Shown: piece after piece, positions 1 to 11,792 of the stretch | Position numbering within the stretch: position 1 is the first letter of the stretch | Layout: every line of letters starts with the position of its first letter | Assembly: GCA_964020155.1 (NCBI GenBank) | Contig: OZ026550.1 | Location: forward strand, 4,611,352 to 4,675,351 | DNA from: Chondrilla cf. caribensis | Lineage: Eukaryota > Porifera > Demospongiae > Chondrillida > Chondrillidae | Length of the DNA: 64,000 nucleotides | Direction: 5' to 3' | Translations under genes and position numbers: made by a program | Notes under the pieces: generated by a model | Told to the model about the DNA's origin: nothing | Seen by the model: only the letters and a program-made list of their open reading frames with translations | The model's database searches: none

Positions 1-2
1 TT

Positions 3-1247
3 GCCAAATTTATCACCTCACAGAAAGTAGAAGTAGATGAACTCCTCGTGTCCTTTGATGTTGTATCCCTTTTTACAAAGATACCGACCCAGTTAGCCAC
101 CAAAGTAGCTCGTCAGCGTCTCCAAGATGACACCAGCCTATCCAACCGAACCTCCTTGACCCCTAATGAAATAGTGTCCCTTCTAGAACTATGCCTAGAT
201 GCCACCTTTTTCGCTTTCCGTGAAACATTCTACCAACAGATCCATGGCACCGCAATGGGATCCCCAGTGTCAGTCGTAGTTGCAGACCTAGTAATGGAGG
301 ATATAGAATCTAGAGCCCTTGCCACTTACCCCTGTCCACCTAAGTTCTGGAAGCGTTATGTAGATGATACCTTTTGTGTCCTCAAAACTCAAGAAGTAGA
401 TAAGTTCCACCACCACATCAATTCCATAGAAGAGACAATACAATTTACAATAGAGAAAGAATCCGAATCAAAACTAGCCTTTTTAGATGTACTTGTTTCC
501 CATAGCCCTGATAAGACCCTGAACACCACAGTTTATAGGAAACCCACCCACACAGATAAATACCTAGATTTCCATTCCAATCATCCCATTGCACATAAGT
601 TAGCTGTAATAAGAACTTTAAATCACCGAGCCCACAGCCTCCCGTCCTCACCCTCCGCCATAGATGAAGAAGAAGAAAGAATAGCCCAGGCCCTCGAGAT
701 GAATGGATACCCTAGGAATCTAATCGAAAACCCACCACAATTGACCCAAGCACAGCCTAGCCAAGATGAAACCTCCTCCAATCCCACCTTTGCTACCATC
801 CCCTATGTAAAAAACACATCAGAAGCAATCCGACGTATCCTCACCCCCCTAGGAATAAAAACAACCTTTCAGCCCATAAACACCCTTAGGCATCTGATAG
901 TTCACCCCAAAGATCCCATCCCTAAAGAAGACAAAGCAGGAGTAGTGTACCAGATCCCATGTAGTGATTGCCCACAAACATACATAGGCCAGACTGGACG
1001 AACCTTAGGACAGAGACTAAAGGAACATAAGAAGGCAGTAAAAGATAAGAATACGTTGACATCAGCCCTAGCAGAACATACATGTCAGACAGGCCACACC
1101 GTAGACTGGTCCCAAACAGAAATTTTAGGAACAAGTCAAAACACCTCAAGAAGATGCCTTTTAGAATCATGGATGATCCAGAAAGAACCACACACATTAA
1201 ACAGAGAACTCGGAACATTACCCACCACATACCAACAACTATTTTAG
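3..1247 (+). CDS. Penelope-like reverse transcriptase / GIY-YIG endonuclease (partial, 5' end outside window)
   Basis: The frame is open from the left edge to a TAG stop, about 414 codons, with no disabling change. The RT part shows SFDVVSLFTKIP (motif A region), a GTAMGSPVS block (motif B) and YVDDTF (catalytic YxDD, motif C). A downstream stretch reading FLDVLV then YRKPTHTD is typical of Penelope elements. Around position 940 begins the C-terminal endonuclease: GVVYQIPCSDC, then TYIGQTGRTLGQRLKEH, with the GIY-YIG tyrosine/arginine core and the Cys-x-x-Cys insertion that marks Penelope endonucleases. Known role: nicks DNA and copies its RNA by target-primed reverse transcription. The N-terminal region is missing only because the window begins inside the gene. 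The intact frame suggests a young copy. Confidence 0.93.
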   Translation, partial: AKFITSQKVEVDELLVSFDVVSLFTKIPTQLATKVARQRLQDDTSLSNRTSLTPNEIVSLLELCLDATFFAFRETFYQQIHGTAMGSPVSVVVADLVMEDIESRALATYPCPPKFWKRYVDDTFCVLKTQEVDKFHHHINSIEETIQFTIEKESESKLAFLDVLVSHSPDKTLNTTVYRKPTHTDKYLDFHSNHPIAHKLAVIRTLNHRAHSLPSSPSAIDEEEERIAQALEMNGYPRNLIENPPQLTQAQPSQDETSSNPTFATIPYVKNTSEAIRRILTPLGIKTTFQPINTLRHLIVHPKDPIPKEDKAGVVYQIPCSDCPQTYIGQTGRTLGQRLKEHKKAVKDKNTLTSALAEHTCQTGHTVDWSQTEILGTSQNTSRRCLLESWMIQKEPHTLNRELGTLPTTYQQLF

Positions 1248-1367
1248 TCCCCCAGTACTTATTATTATTCTTACATCATTTCACCACCCGCCTTATTATT
1301 ATTCACACGTCATCTTATCATCACCTGTCACCACACGCATAAAAGACGCACTCACACCCTGTATTCC

Positions 1368-1412
1368 ATACCACTGAAGAAGACAGCAGTCAGCTGTCGA
1401 AACGTTTGGTGT
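1368..1412 (+). ncRNA. Minimal type I hammerhead self-cleaving ribozyme of the Penelope element
   Basis: Stem I pairs 1368-1373 (AUACCA) with 1407-1412 (UGGUGU), one G-U pair. The core CUGAAGA is at 1374-1380. Stem II pairs GACAGC 1382-1387 with GCUGUC 1393-1398 around a 5-base loop. GAAA is at 1399-1402, followed by CGUU, giving a two-base-pair palindromic stem III (ACGU) with U1406 as the cleavage nucleotide. Penelope elements are known to carry hammerheads with such a tiny stem III, thought to act as dimers through the palindrome. One extra A (1381) lies between core and stem II. Confidence 0.85.
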
Positions 1413-1548
1413 AAAAATTATTTGGCTAGTGAATTACATTGAATTTGCGATATATAAACCATTTGTCCACTGTAAGTTAATATTAACAAACATTGAAATA
1501 TTTTTGGAATGTGTGAACTCCGTGGGACCAATTATTGCAAACTGTAAA

Positions 1549-1756
1549 TACAGTACAGCAGGAAATTTCCACGGAACAAATTTTCGCGGATTTCGCGGTC
1601 GGCCTAACATCTGTGAAAATTTTATCCAAGAATTAGGTGTTCTTGTTGTTCTATCACATGACTGTGGCCAGCACCCGTGAAAATTTTATTCACGAATTTT
1701 TATTTATGGAGCTATCTGCAAAACGATGTCCTGTGAAAATTTCCCGCTATACGGTA
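1549..1756. mobile_element. MITE-like element with about 24-bp terminal inverted repeats
   Basis: The left end (TACAGTACAGCAGGAAATTT) and the reverse complement of the right end (TACCGTATAGCGGGAAATTT) match over about 24 bases with few differences. The interior holds repeated GTGAAAATTTTAT and TTCGCGG segments and no credible ORF. It is a non-autonomous DNA transposon remnant. The superfamily is not certain, because the outermost TA could be either target duplication or part of the repeat. Confidence 0.7.
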
Positions 1757-2137
1757 GTAACTGATGTGAAACCAATTATAATTGATAGTATAAAAATAGA
1801 TCTAGACTAAATAGTTGTAAGAAAGTGTACTAATGTAGTACCTAATATAATACCTGTGAATAAAGTATAATGAGTACGTAATAATATGGATGACATTGTG
1901 AGGTTATATCGGTCAGGCCCCTGAAAAACAAAAACAACACTAGAGTGACTCCCCACCAAAGTGAACTGCTGACCTTCTTCAGAGTTATGCCACTTTGTCT
2001 AGTTCTGAGAGTTAGCACACAACAAATCCTGACAGATCTTCTCTACATGCAGATTCTACATTCACTGCGATATCAATTGATTTATAGCTTCACTTTTACT
2101 GTAGTACCATGTCTCACTTGGTTGACCACCAAAACCC
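1757..2137. other. Intergenic, no gene seen
   Basis: AT-rich sequence between the MITE and the promoter of the WSC-domain gene. The short ORFs here have no recognisable composition or motif. Confidence 0.6.
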
Positions 2138-2144
2138 TATAAAT
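2138..2144 (+). promoter_or_regulatory. Putative TATA box of the WSC/aerolysin-like gene
   Basis: TATAAAT lies 56 bases before the ATG at 2194. An in-frame upstream ATG at 2143 overlaps this box. If the box is used, that ATG cannot be in the mRNA, which supports 2194 as the real start. Confidence 0.5.
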
Positions 2145-2193
2145 GCAACCACCAGGCACCAGCACCTTACAGCAGTGTTTAGATCAGCTGGCA

Positions 2194-3573
2194 ATGTATA
2201 CGGGAACAGTCACTTTTGTGCTGTTTGCTCTTTTTAGTGCTATTGTTTTGGTCGCATCCAATCCAATCCCAGGGTTTAAAAAGCCCAATAAGAGGGCTTC
2301 AGCCACGTTGAAGTTTGAAGGTTGTTTCGGTGATTCTGACAATTCGATCCTACCAAGTGCACCAAAGTATGCAATCAGCCACGATAACAGCAACCACGGC
2401 TGCATAGACAAGTGTGCTGAAGGTGGGTATGCCATCAGTTCAACCAAGGGAACAGCCTGTTACTGCACCAATGACCTTCCACTTCCTCGATTACGTAAGG
2501 CAAGTGATCCCGAAGCATCCGGAACAGATGGTCCATGCAGCACAACGTGTCCTGGAGCAAGCATTGCGGGAACAAATATTCCCTGTGTCGGCGAGGAGTG
2601 TTGTGGAGGACCCAATGCATATTCGGTTTACCTCTCGGGAGAAATTGATGTGCTCAAACAGCTTCTTCGTCGGATAACTGCCAGTCAAATGCTTGGTTAT
2701 GATGATGCACATGTTACGAAAGGATGTGAGGAGATGATGAAGCCAAAAGGGTTTACGGGGCCGTTTCTTAATATGGTCGTCAAAATGTGTAAGTTAGTTG
2801 CAGCTTACACAGTTTCAGCTTGTGGAACAACTATAACCGGTAATGGGATTACCCGTATTCAAAACTGCACACTTATGACCTTTATGTTAAGCAAAATTGA
2901 AGGTTATACTTGTGAGGACATTGCATCGCTACCAGATAAACATGTGGAATTGAAAGTAGTAAGTTTGGAGAGACTTATAGAGAGTGAAGATCCTATCAAC
3001 GAAGAACTGGCCACAAATTATGACATTGTCAGTGATAACTCTCATGGGACTACAGACCTGACTGTGAGCAAATCCTATCAAGTGAGTACATCCTTTTCTG
3101 AAAGCTGGTCAACAAGGCATGGTTTTGACTTCAAGATCACAATGGGGGTGGAAACTGAAGTTGGTACAATATTCGCTAAAGCAAAAACCAAATTCGAATT
3201 GACAACAGGATATTCCTTCACCTCTACATATAGCAAAACTGAAGGTACAGCCATAAGTGAAACGTTCTCTGTGAAGACTGTTGCTGCTCCAGGAATAAAA
3301 GTGATAACTCGATTCTTCAAGAGCCAGGCACCTGTGCAAGTCAATTGGAGAGCCGACATTCTTGCAAATGGATATGTTTCTATAGATATTACACAATACC
3401 CAACAGTAGGTGATAAAACACTTGTCTCGCTAATTAGTGATGCCCAGAGAAGGTTCTTCGCTTTTGGGACCTATGATTTTGGAGATAGGAAGATGATGAT
3501 CGCTAGATCTCAAACTTATGATCGTTATGGTAACCTTATCTCTGAGGAGGACGACACCAAATCAGTTGACTGA
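2194..3573 (+). CDS. Secreted WSC-domain protein with aerolysin/ETX-MTX2-like pore-forming module
   Basis: Single-exon ORF, 459 aa from the chosen ATG. Residues 1-22 form a hydrophobic signal peptide. Residues about 41-148 are a WSC domain: FEGCFGD opening, spaced cysteines at 44, 70, 74, 89, 91, 115, 119, 131, 136 and 137, and the closing CGGPNAYSVY signature, a putative carbohydrate-binding fold. Residues about 150-250 are a Cys-containing helical region I do not recognise. Residues about 285-405 are rich in alternating Ser/Thr and hydrophobics (SYQVSTSFSESWS, then FELTTGYSFTSTYSKTEG). This is the beta-rich pattern of the aerolysin/ETX-MTX2 superfamily with its amphipathic insertion hairpin. 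Inference: a glycan-targeted secreted pore-former used in defence or digestion. The pore-forming call rests on pattern and not on alignment. The longer in-frame start at 2143 adds 17 residues that would spoil the signal peptide. Confidence 0.8.
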   Translation: MYTGTVTFVLFALFSAIVLVASNPIPGFKKPNKRASATLKFEGCFGDSDNSILPSAPKYAISHDNSNHGCIDKCAEGGYAISSTKGTACYCTNDLPLPRLRKASDPEASGTDGPCSTTCPGASIAGTNIPCVGEECCGGPNAYSVYLSGEIDVLKQLLRRITASQMLGYDDAHVTKGCEEMMKPKGFTGPFLNMVVKMCKLVAAYTVSACGTTITGNGITRIQNCTLMTFMLSKIEGYTCEDIASLPDKHVELKVVSLERLIESEDPINEELATNYDIVSDNSHGTTDLTVSKSYQVSTSFSESWSTRHGFDFKITMGVETEVGTIFAKAKTKFELTTGYSFTSTYSKTEGTAISETFSVKTVAAPGIKVITRFFKSQAPVQVNWRADILANGYVSIDITQYPTVGDKTLVSLISDAQRRFFAFGTYDFGDRKMMIARSQTYDRYGNLISEEDDTKSVD

Positions 3574-4707
<1,134 letters not shown>

Positions 4708-5003
4708 TTAATCATCGTCATCAGTAAAATCAAAAGTACTGAAAGATTGCCGGAAAGATTCCGCCATTATACTTTCTTCTTCAAAAGATACAGAGCTGGT
4801 CTTCCAGTCTACTCTGTGAGGTACATTCAATATTGACTGACCAGCAAGTACCTCCCTGGATGTACCAAGCAAATTGAATAGGATACTAAGGATAATGTGC
4901 ATACATGTACCTGTTGAGGACAGTACATATTACATAAGTACATGGGAACAGTCACAGATACACCCCCCCCACACACACACAAATACCCCCCACACACATG
5001 CAT

Positions 5004-5073
<70 letters not shown>

Positions 5074-7654
5074 CCATACATACCGGCCAAATTGTAAGGG
5101 TATACTGGCTCTCACTCTAGCAAATAGAGCTGAACCATTACTAAATTCAACGTGGAAGTAGGCTCTCCCAGGTTGTACCATCTGAAATGCAAGAAAAAGT
5201 GTCAAAGGTAAAATACAATACAATTATTATCAACACATAAGATTGGTATGATCATACATCAAAACACATTAACAGAAATACATGCAAACAAACAAACACA
5301 CGCACACGCACACATGCACGCATGCACGCAGGCACGCACGCACGCACGCACGCACGCACGTACACACACACACACCTGGTCTACTCTAGTTCCTGGTGGC
5401 ATTTCTGTGAACTCCATATTACATCTCTGTCCATGGAGCAGAAACTCCTTATGCAGTGTTTCATCCGGAATAACACTGCTAACAGGAACAACCTACACAC
5501 GTATCACAGTGGAACCTGTGTATAATGGTTATAGTATTGGAAGGTTACCTCTCTACAACAGCCAGGTTACTGAGTCCCAAAGGGTTCACAGTGTACAATT
5601 CAACGTGCGTTGTTTATTGGCGGTTCACCACAACCAGGGAACTATTTTAACACCAAAAATTTCCCAATTTATGGTAACTCTACACAGGATTGTTATCATA
5701 GATTGATTGATGGACTTTAATGAGAAAAGGTGTGAATCAGCAATGTGTGTGCAAATGGAGCAGATATTCGCACACTTTGATCTCCCCACACCATACCACA
5801 CAGATGTACATATACTTACTTATATACAGTGGGACCTCTCTATTACAAACTTCTGAAATGCGGAAACCTCTATAATAAGGACACCATTCTGTGTCCCAGT
5901 GTAGTACTGTAGTGTATTAAAGACCGCTGAATTGAATAAACCTCTGTAGTAAGGACTGAAATTAAGGTCCCAAAGTGTCCTTTATAGAGAGGTTCCCCTG
6001 TACCTGTATTTACCGTAACATCCCACACAGAGGCATTGCATCAAGTGGGCTCCATTGTATGTGTGTAATTCTCGTAATTATTCGAAATATTATGAGTACA
6101 TTGTCACGTAAAAAGGCTGAGAACATTTGCATGCATACCTGAAGCTGCAAATGTTGAGTTCTGTAGTTGCGCTCAAATATCACACACTTCATGTCCTTTG
6201 ACTTGAAGCATTCCTTCAAAGCCGATTTGAACCTTTCAGGAACCAAGAAAGTATCATATATGCCAATACAAACCATCATCACTACTGTCTTCATCACAAC
6301 CGTCATCACAAACTATCAACAACACTTTACATCACAATCACTATCACTGCCATAATCAGATAACGACCAACACTTTCCAACACTTTCCATCACTTTCCAT
6401 CACTAACATCATCCCATAATGATCAGCAACACTTTCCATCACTAACACTTCCACCATCAAATACCAACCAACAACACTTCCCATCACTACCACCATCACT
6501 ATCACCATCACTAGCAGCATCACTTCGTCATCACATAATAATCACTAACATTCCCCATCACTATCACCATCACTATCAACATCACTATCACATCACTATT
6601 TTGTACCTGTTCATTTCTTTGAGAACTTCCTGCAATACAATAAGAGAGAGAACACAAGAAGAGCTCAAGGATGTACAGTGTCTTTACTGCTGGATAAAAC
6701 AACAATAGGTGCTAAGGAATCAGGGTGTATGAAATGTACATTGGCAACCCAGCTACATGTAGTAAAGGATTCACATGCTTTTCTTTTTACCATTTGAAAG
6801 TAGCGGGTGTTGTACCCTGTTGAAGGCATACTAGGAGTAACAGATGTAGTTAACACATACAATTAAAGCATGTAGCAGAGGAGAGTCATAGGAACATGCT
6901 GTCAAGTAGAAACATAATTGTTTTGGGAGTAGGCGAGACATAATAAACAGAAGTGTAGAAATTTAAATGGCTGCACCAATAAATAGTATGTGCGAAGGGC
7001 TTACTGTAATAGAGGTCACACTGCAAAGACATCATGCAATATTATATGCCACATACACAAGATGTGGGTTATACAGAGGGTCAACAGAGAGGCCACATGT
7101 GCTGGTGGCTTGTACACCTCTGTAGATCAGCTGTACTCGTGTTCGGTGACATGTAGTCACATGCTGACCTGATTCACTTGGACCGAGGATGCAGAATGTC
7201 CAATGGGTAAGATCAGCACATGCTCCTTCACTAGCCCACCTTTAGGAAGGGCTAGATAAGACTAAGTAGAAAATGGTAGACACGTCATACGAATACATGA
7301 TATACATTGGAATGAACATACAGGTAGTACATACAGTAGTTCTATCGAAGGGTACACACACACATGTATAGGCTATAAAACACGACCAGGCATGCATGCA
7401 CACTTACACACGTACATGGTCGCCAATGGATATGATGAGATGCTTTTCTACTTTGGGGTTCGCCAGACAGAACCAACAAACACCAGGTGGGAGGTCCTTT
7501 GGTATAGAAGGGGCACCTGACCTGAAACGCTTCCCTTGTGATTCGCCTGACACACAATAAAACACACGCATGCAATTGACCTATATTTTACTTTTTGAAT
7601 ACTTCACACATACATATAAATACATGGAGAAAAGCACACATATGCGTACATACA

Positions 7655-7736
<82 letters not shown>

Positions 7737-7754
7737 CACAAACACATACAAACA

Positions 7755-7810
<56 letters not shown>

Positions 7811-10800
7811 CACACACACACAACCAATCTACCTTGTCGACTCTGTCTCTTTCTACCTGAGTCAATAACAGATTGATCGAAGAAGAACTGTTGACCACTA
7901 TCAACTGGTTGTTTCTTCTGAATACAAGGATAATAAAGCAAAATAAGAGAGTTGATGTGTTCATACATACACACCTACGTACATCTTATCACTGTTAGTA
8001 AAGATATACCAGGAATGAATCCTGAGAACGAAGCACACCTCAGGTACAGGTTCTGTGTACTTACAAACACACTTTCGCCCTCCACAAAATACACATAAAC
8101 ACACGCTGTATGGTGCAGACATGAGCAATATCCAGTGTTTCCCCCAGCAAAAAATAAAGGGGGGGGGGGGGGGGAGTTTTGAGTCATGGATGGTTTTTTG
8201 GTCTCAAAAAGGGTATTGTGTGCCTTCAATGACATAAAGGCCACTATGAAGAACACACTGACTTGTACTTGAGACTCACTTGTGTTGCCCCAAAAAGCTC
8301 TGCGTAGGGATTAGCAGTCGCATTGTCTGGGATTTTCCCCAGTTCTTCGGTTGACATGGCAACCATGGGTTCAATGTTGAAGGCATAGATACCTTTCTTA
8401 GACTTATCTGGGTTTCCAAAATCAGCCAAAGATATGAATCTAGTTATAAATTCTCTCCCATTCATCTCATTCCTGCAAAATATAGGGACAATAGAAAGAC
8501 CAATAATGCACTAAAGCGAGTGCACTATGAATGTACAGTACAAAAAATACATGTACAAATACATACTAATGTAGTGTACCTTGGCCACAATAAGAAGTGC
8601 ATATTGTAATATATGTATTATGTACATACAGTACATATGTATGTGAGTGTGACTATAATTTTGAATGGTGTGCACATGTATACACATATACACATGCTCA
8701 CCAAGTGAAGTGCAATTATGACATATATAATTTAATATCTACTTAATATCTAATATCTATAATATATGTATGTGCATATACGTATACATTAACCAGGAGA
8801 TCATACTAACCAGGGTATGAATTACCTACATCGGGATACAACTACCGTGTATGTAACTTGCTTAGTAAGTACATGTGTTGGTACGTACAATCCCCTTGTT
8901 AGTGGGTACACCTCACTCAGTCCCTAGCTCATGTAAAGTATACCAACCCGTACTGATAGTAGTACAGTTCAACTTGATTAGTAAGTACCCTGGTTAGTAC
9001 ATACTTCTGGTTAGTGAGTACACCTCACTCAGTCCCTAGCTCATGTAAAGTACACCAACCTGTACTGATAGTAGTACAGTTCAACTTGCTTAGTAAGTAC
9101 CCTGGTTAGTACATACTTCTGGTTAGTGAGTACACCTCACTCAGTCCCTAGCTCATGTACACTATGTCAACCTGTACTGATAGCGAGTACCTCTGATAAG
9201 AAGCACAGTTTTGGTGTGCCCTCCAAGGCACTTACTGAACAAGTGGAATGTATTACATATACACGCACCTACCTGTAGGGAGGTCTCTCGTAGTAGACAT
9301 CGTGGAGACCACAGAAGTGGTACCTCGGCTTCAAGTGGAAAGCAACATATGACAACTCAGCAGCACCAAATGATCGTACATCAAGGTCGGGCTGTGTGGA
9401 AGAAAAAGTACGTATGGGAGTTAGACACACAACTGTGCTATTAGTTTGCTAACTAGTGTTAAAATTACAGCCAATTTCCAGCACTAATTAAAAGCACATT
9501 GAGAGTGGGAGGATGGGGTAATTTATGTCTTGGTCTCTCTCTCTCTTCCTCCCCCCCTCTCTCTCTTCCTCCCCCCCCTCTCTCTCTCTCTCTCTCCCTC
9601 TCTCTCTCTTCCTCCCCCCCCTCTCTCTCTTCCTCCCCCCCTCTCTCTCTCTTCCTCCCCCCCCTCTCTCTCTCTCCCTCTCTCTCTCTCTGATTGACTT
9701 CCCATTTGAAAGAAACTGTATTACATGGATCCAATCAACTACTATGTGATATTAATTGGAATTGTGTGTTGAGTAAACATCATGTAATATCTGTTGATTT
9801 GGGAGACAAAAGTTCACGTCAATTGATTGATGTCAATTAACACCCAATTGCGGACATTGACAGATGTCCACTAACAGCCTTTGAAAACAGGAATCGTGGG
9901 AAAATTAGTCCAAATAGATAAACCATGGCACTTTGTGGTTATTTATTACGAATACTAGATGTCCTTGACCACTGTGCCGCATAGTTGCATATACATATGT
10001 GTGGGTGCATGTATAAATGTACATGCGTGTGTGTTTGTGCTAAAATGCATATTCTGGTGTGTGTATGCACACACGTTGAACACATACATGAACGCAATGA
10101 TACACATGAACAAATACACATACATACGTAGACGTACGTATGTAGCTGAACAGACAATACATACAGTATCATCATACATATGTAGAGGGTCCTACGTTGC
10201 ACTACACAAATACACCATGTCAGAGTACATACACCAACTTACTGGCGGCTGTGTGTGTCTGGTGATGCCCCTCGGCCAGTCTGCAGTCACCAGGACGTCC
10301 ACACCACGGAATCCACTCTGCTTGCCGTGAGATATCAAAAGCTCGACATCGCGTTTTGAAAAAAACTGCGACTGGATAGAGAAACACATTGCTTCTCAGA
10401 CTGGTCACTACATATACACATGTACATACGAAAGTATATATACCTGTAGGAAGGAGTAATTGTATAATTCTACAAACGTTTGTGAGCCTAGAAGCAATAT
10501 ACATACATACGTATGTGTGTATATTGCTTCTAGGCTCACAAAATTTTGTAGAATTATACACCTACTCCTTCCTACAGGTATATATACTTTCATAATATGT
10601 ATACATACATATGTATGTGTGTATGCATGTACATATGGAATATCTCCTGACGTGAGTCTCCATTAAACCAGCCAAAGAACCATGAGAAAGAGCCAATCTG
10701 TGTACTTGCACAACTGGACAGGCATGTTCAAAGAGTTGTCAATCCCACTAAACAACCAGGCAATATGTACGACCGTCGTACAACCTAATAACCCTGCTGT

Positions 10801-11699
10801 ACAAGCCAACAGCGCCATTGTACATGGAGAAAGCCCTATTGGAAACGTTGTAAGCCCCACAGCACAAGAAAATACCTCTATTGTGCAAGAGGACACCAAT
10901 TGCACAAGAAAATACCCCCATTGCATAAGAGAACATCCCTATTGCACAAGAGAACAGCCCATTATAAAAGCTGTAAGCCCCACTGTACAAGAAGCACTCC
11001 AAATAATCAACTTGTTAGGTCTTGTGTACAACTGGACGGGCTTAGTGAACACCGGTGAGTCTCATTACACATATATGCGGCATCTATAATCTGAAGGGCA
11101 GTAGCACAGTGAAGGTCAACTACTCCATTTCACCGGGATAGTGGGGTGCTACGCCTCGGTATAGCAGGGGATAAGCCAAGCACACTAATAAGATAACGTC
11201 TCCACACACTCACATGTCCCTCAACAGCAGTTGCACCAGATCCACCCGTCCCACTCAAGTAGGCTATAGTCAGACCTTGAGAGCTGGTATACACACCACT
11301 GCGCCCTACAGGGGAGCAAAGGAAACATCTAAAGCACTGCTGGGACGATTAGTCAATCGAATTTCATTATAAATGTGATTATCATCACTAGTGCAAGCAA
11401 AAAAGCCACCCCCACCTTATTACTCAGAACCATCATTCCATGGCTTCAATTTTGTACTACAAGAGTACCTGAAATGTGAAAAGGACTCTAAAGACTCCAC
11501 TTCACATCTATTGGATGACTACTCAGTCAATTAGGTGGGAGTGATTTCCGGTCGTGCCCACTTAATTACTTCCGGTAATTAATTAATTAATCAATCAGTT
11601 ATTAAACACTGATAATCAATTTGTAAATTACAGCCAATTCAGCACTATTCTAAAGCACATTGAGAGTGGGAGGATGGGGTAATTCATGTCTTGGTGTAC

Positions 11700-11792
<93 letters not shown>

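Larger units (their letters stand above)
1..1440 (+). mobile_element. Penelope-like retroelement, 5'-truncated by the window edge
   Basis: Contains the downstream half of a Penelope-like element: reverse transcriptase core, GIY-YIG endonuclease, a 3' UTR rich in ATT repeats, and a hammerhead ribozyme followed by an AT-rich end. The right boundary is approximate. It is set by similarity to a second copy at 19727-19985 on the minus strand, which shares the ORF end, the ATT-rich UTR, the ribozyme region and about 35 bases after it. The element runs off the left edge, so its full length and target-site duplication cannot be seen. Confidence 0.9.

Noticed and set aside
8120..8175. CAGTGTTTCCCCCAG as a hAT element end
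   Set aside because: Only one end is visible and no target duplication was found.
10682..11089. 135-codon repeat-rich ORF
   Set aside because: It is a 21-bp minisatellite inside a CWF19L1 intron; the period of three codon multiples keeps it open by chance.
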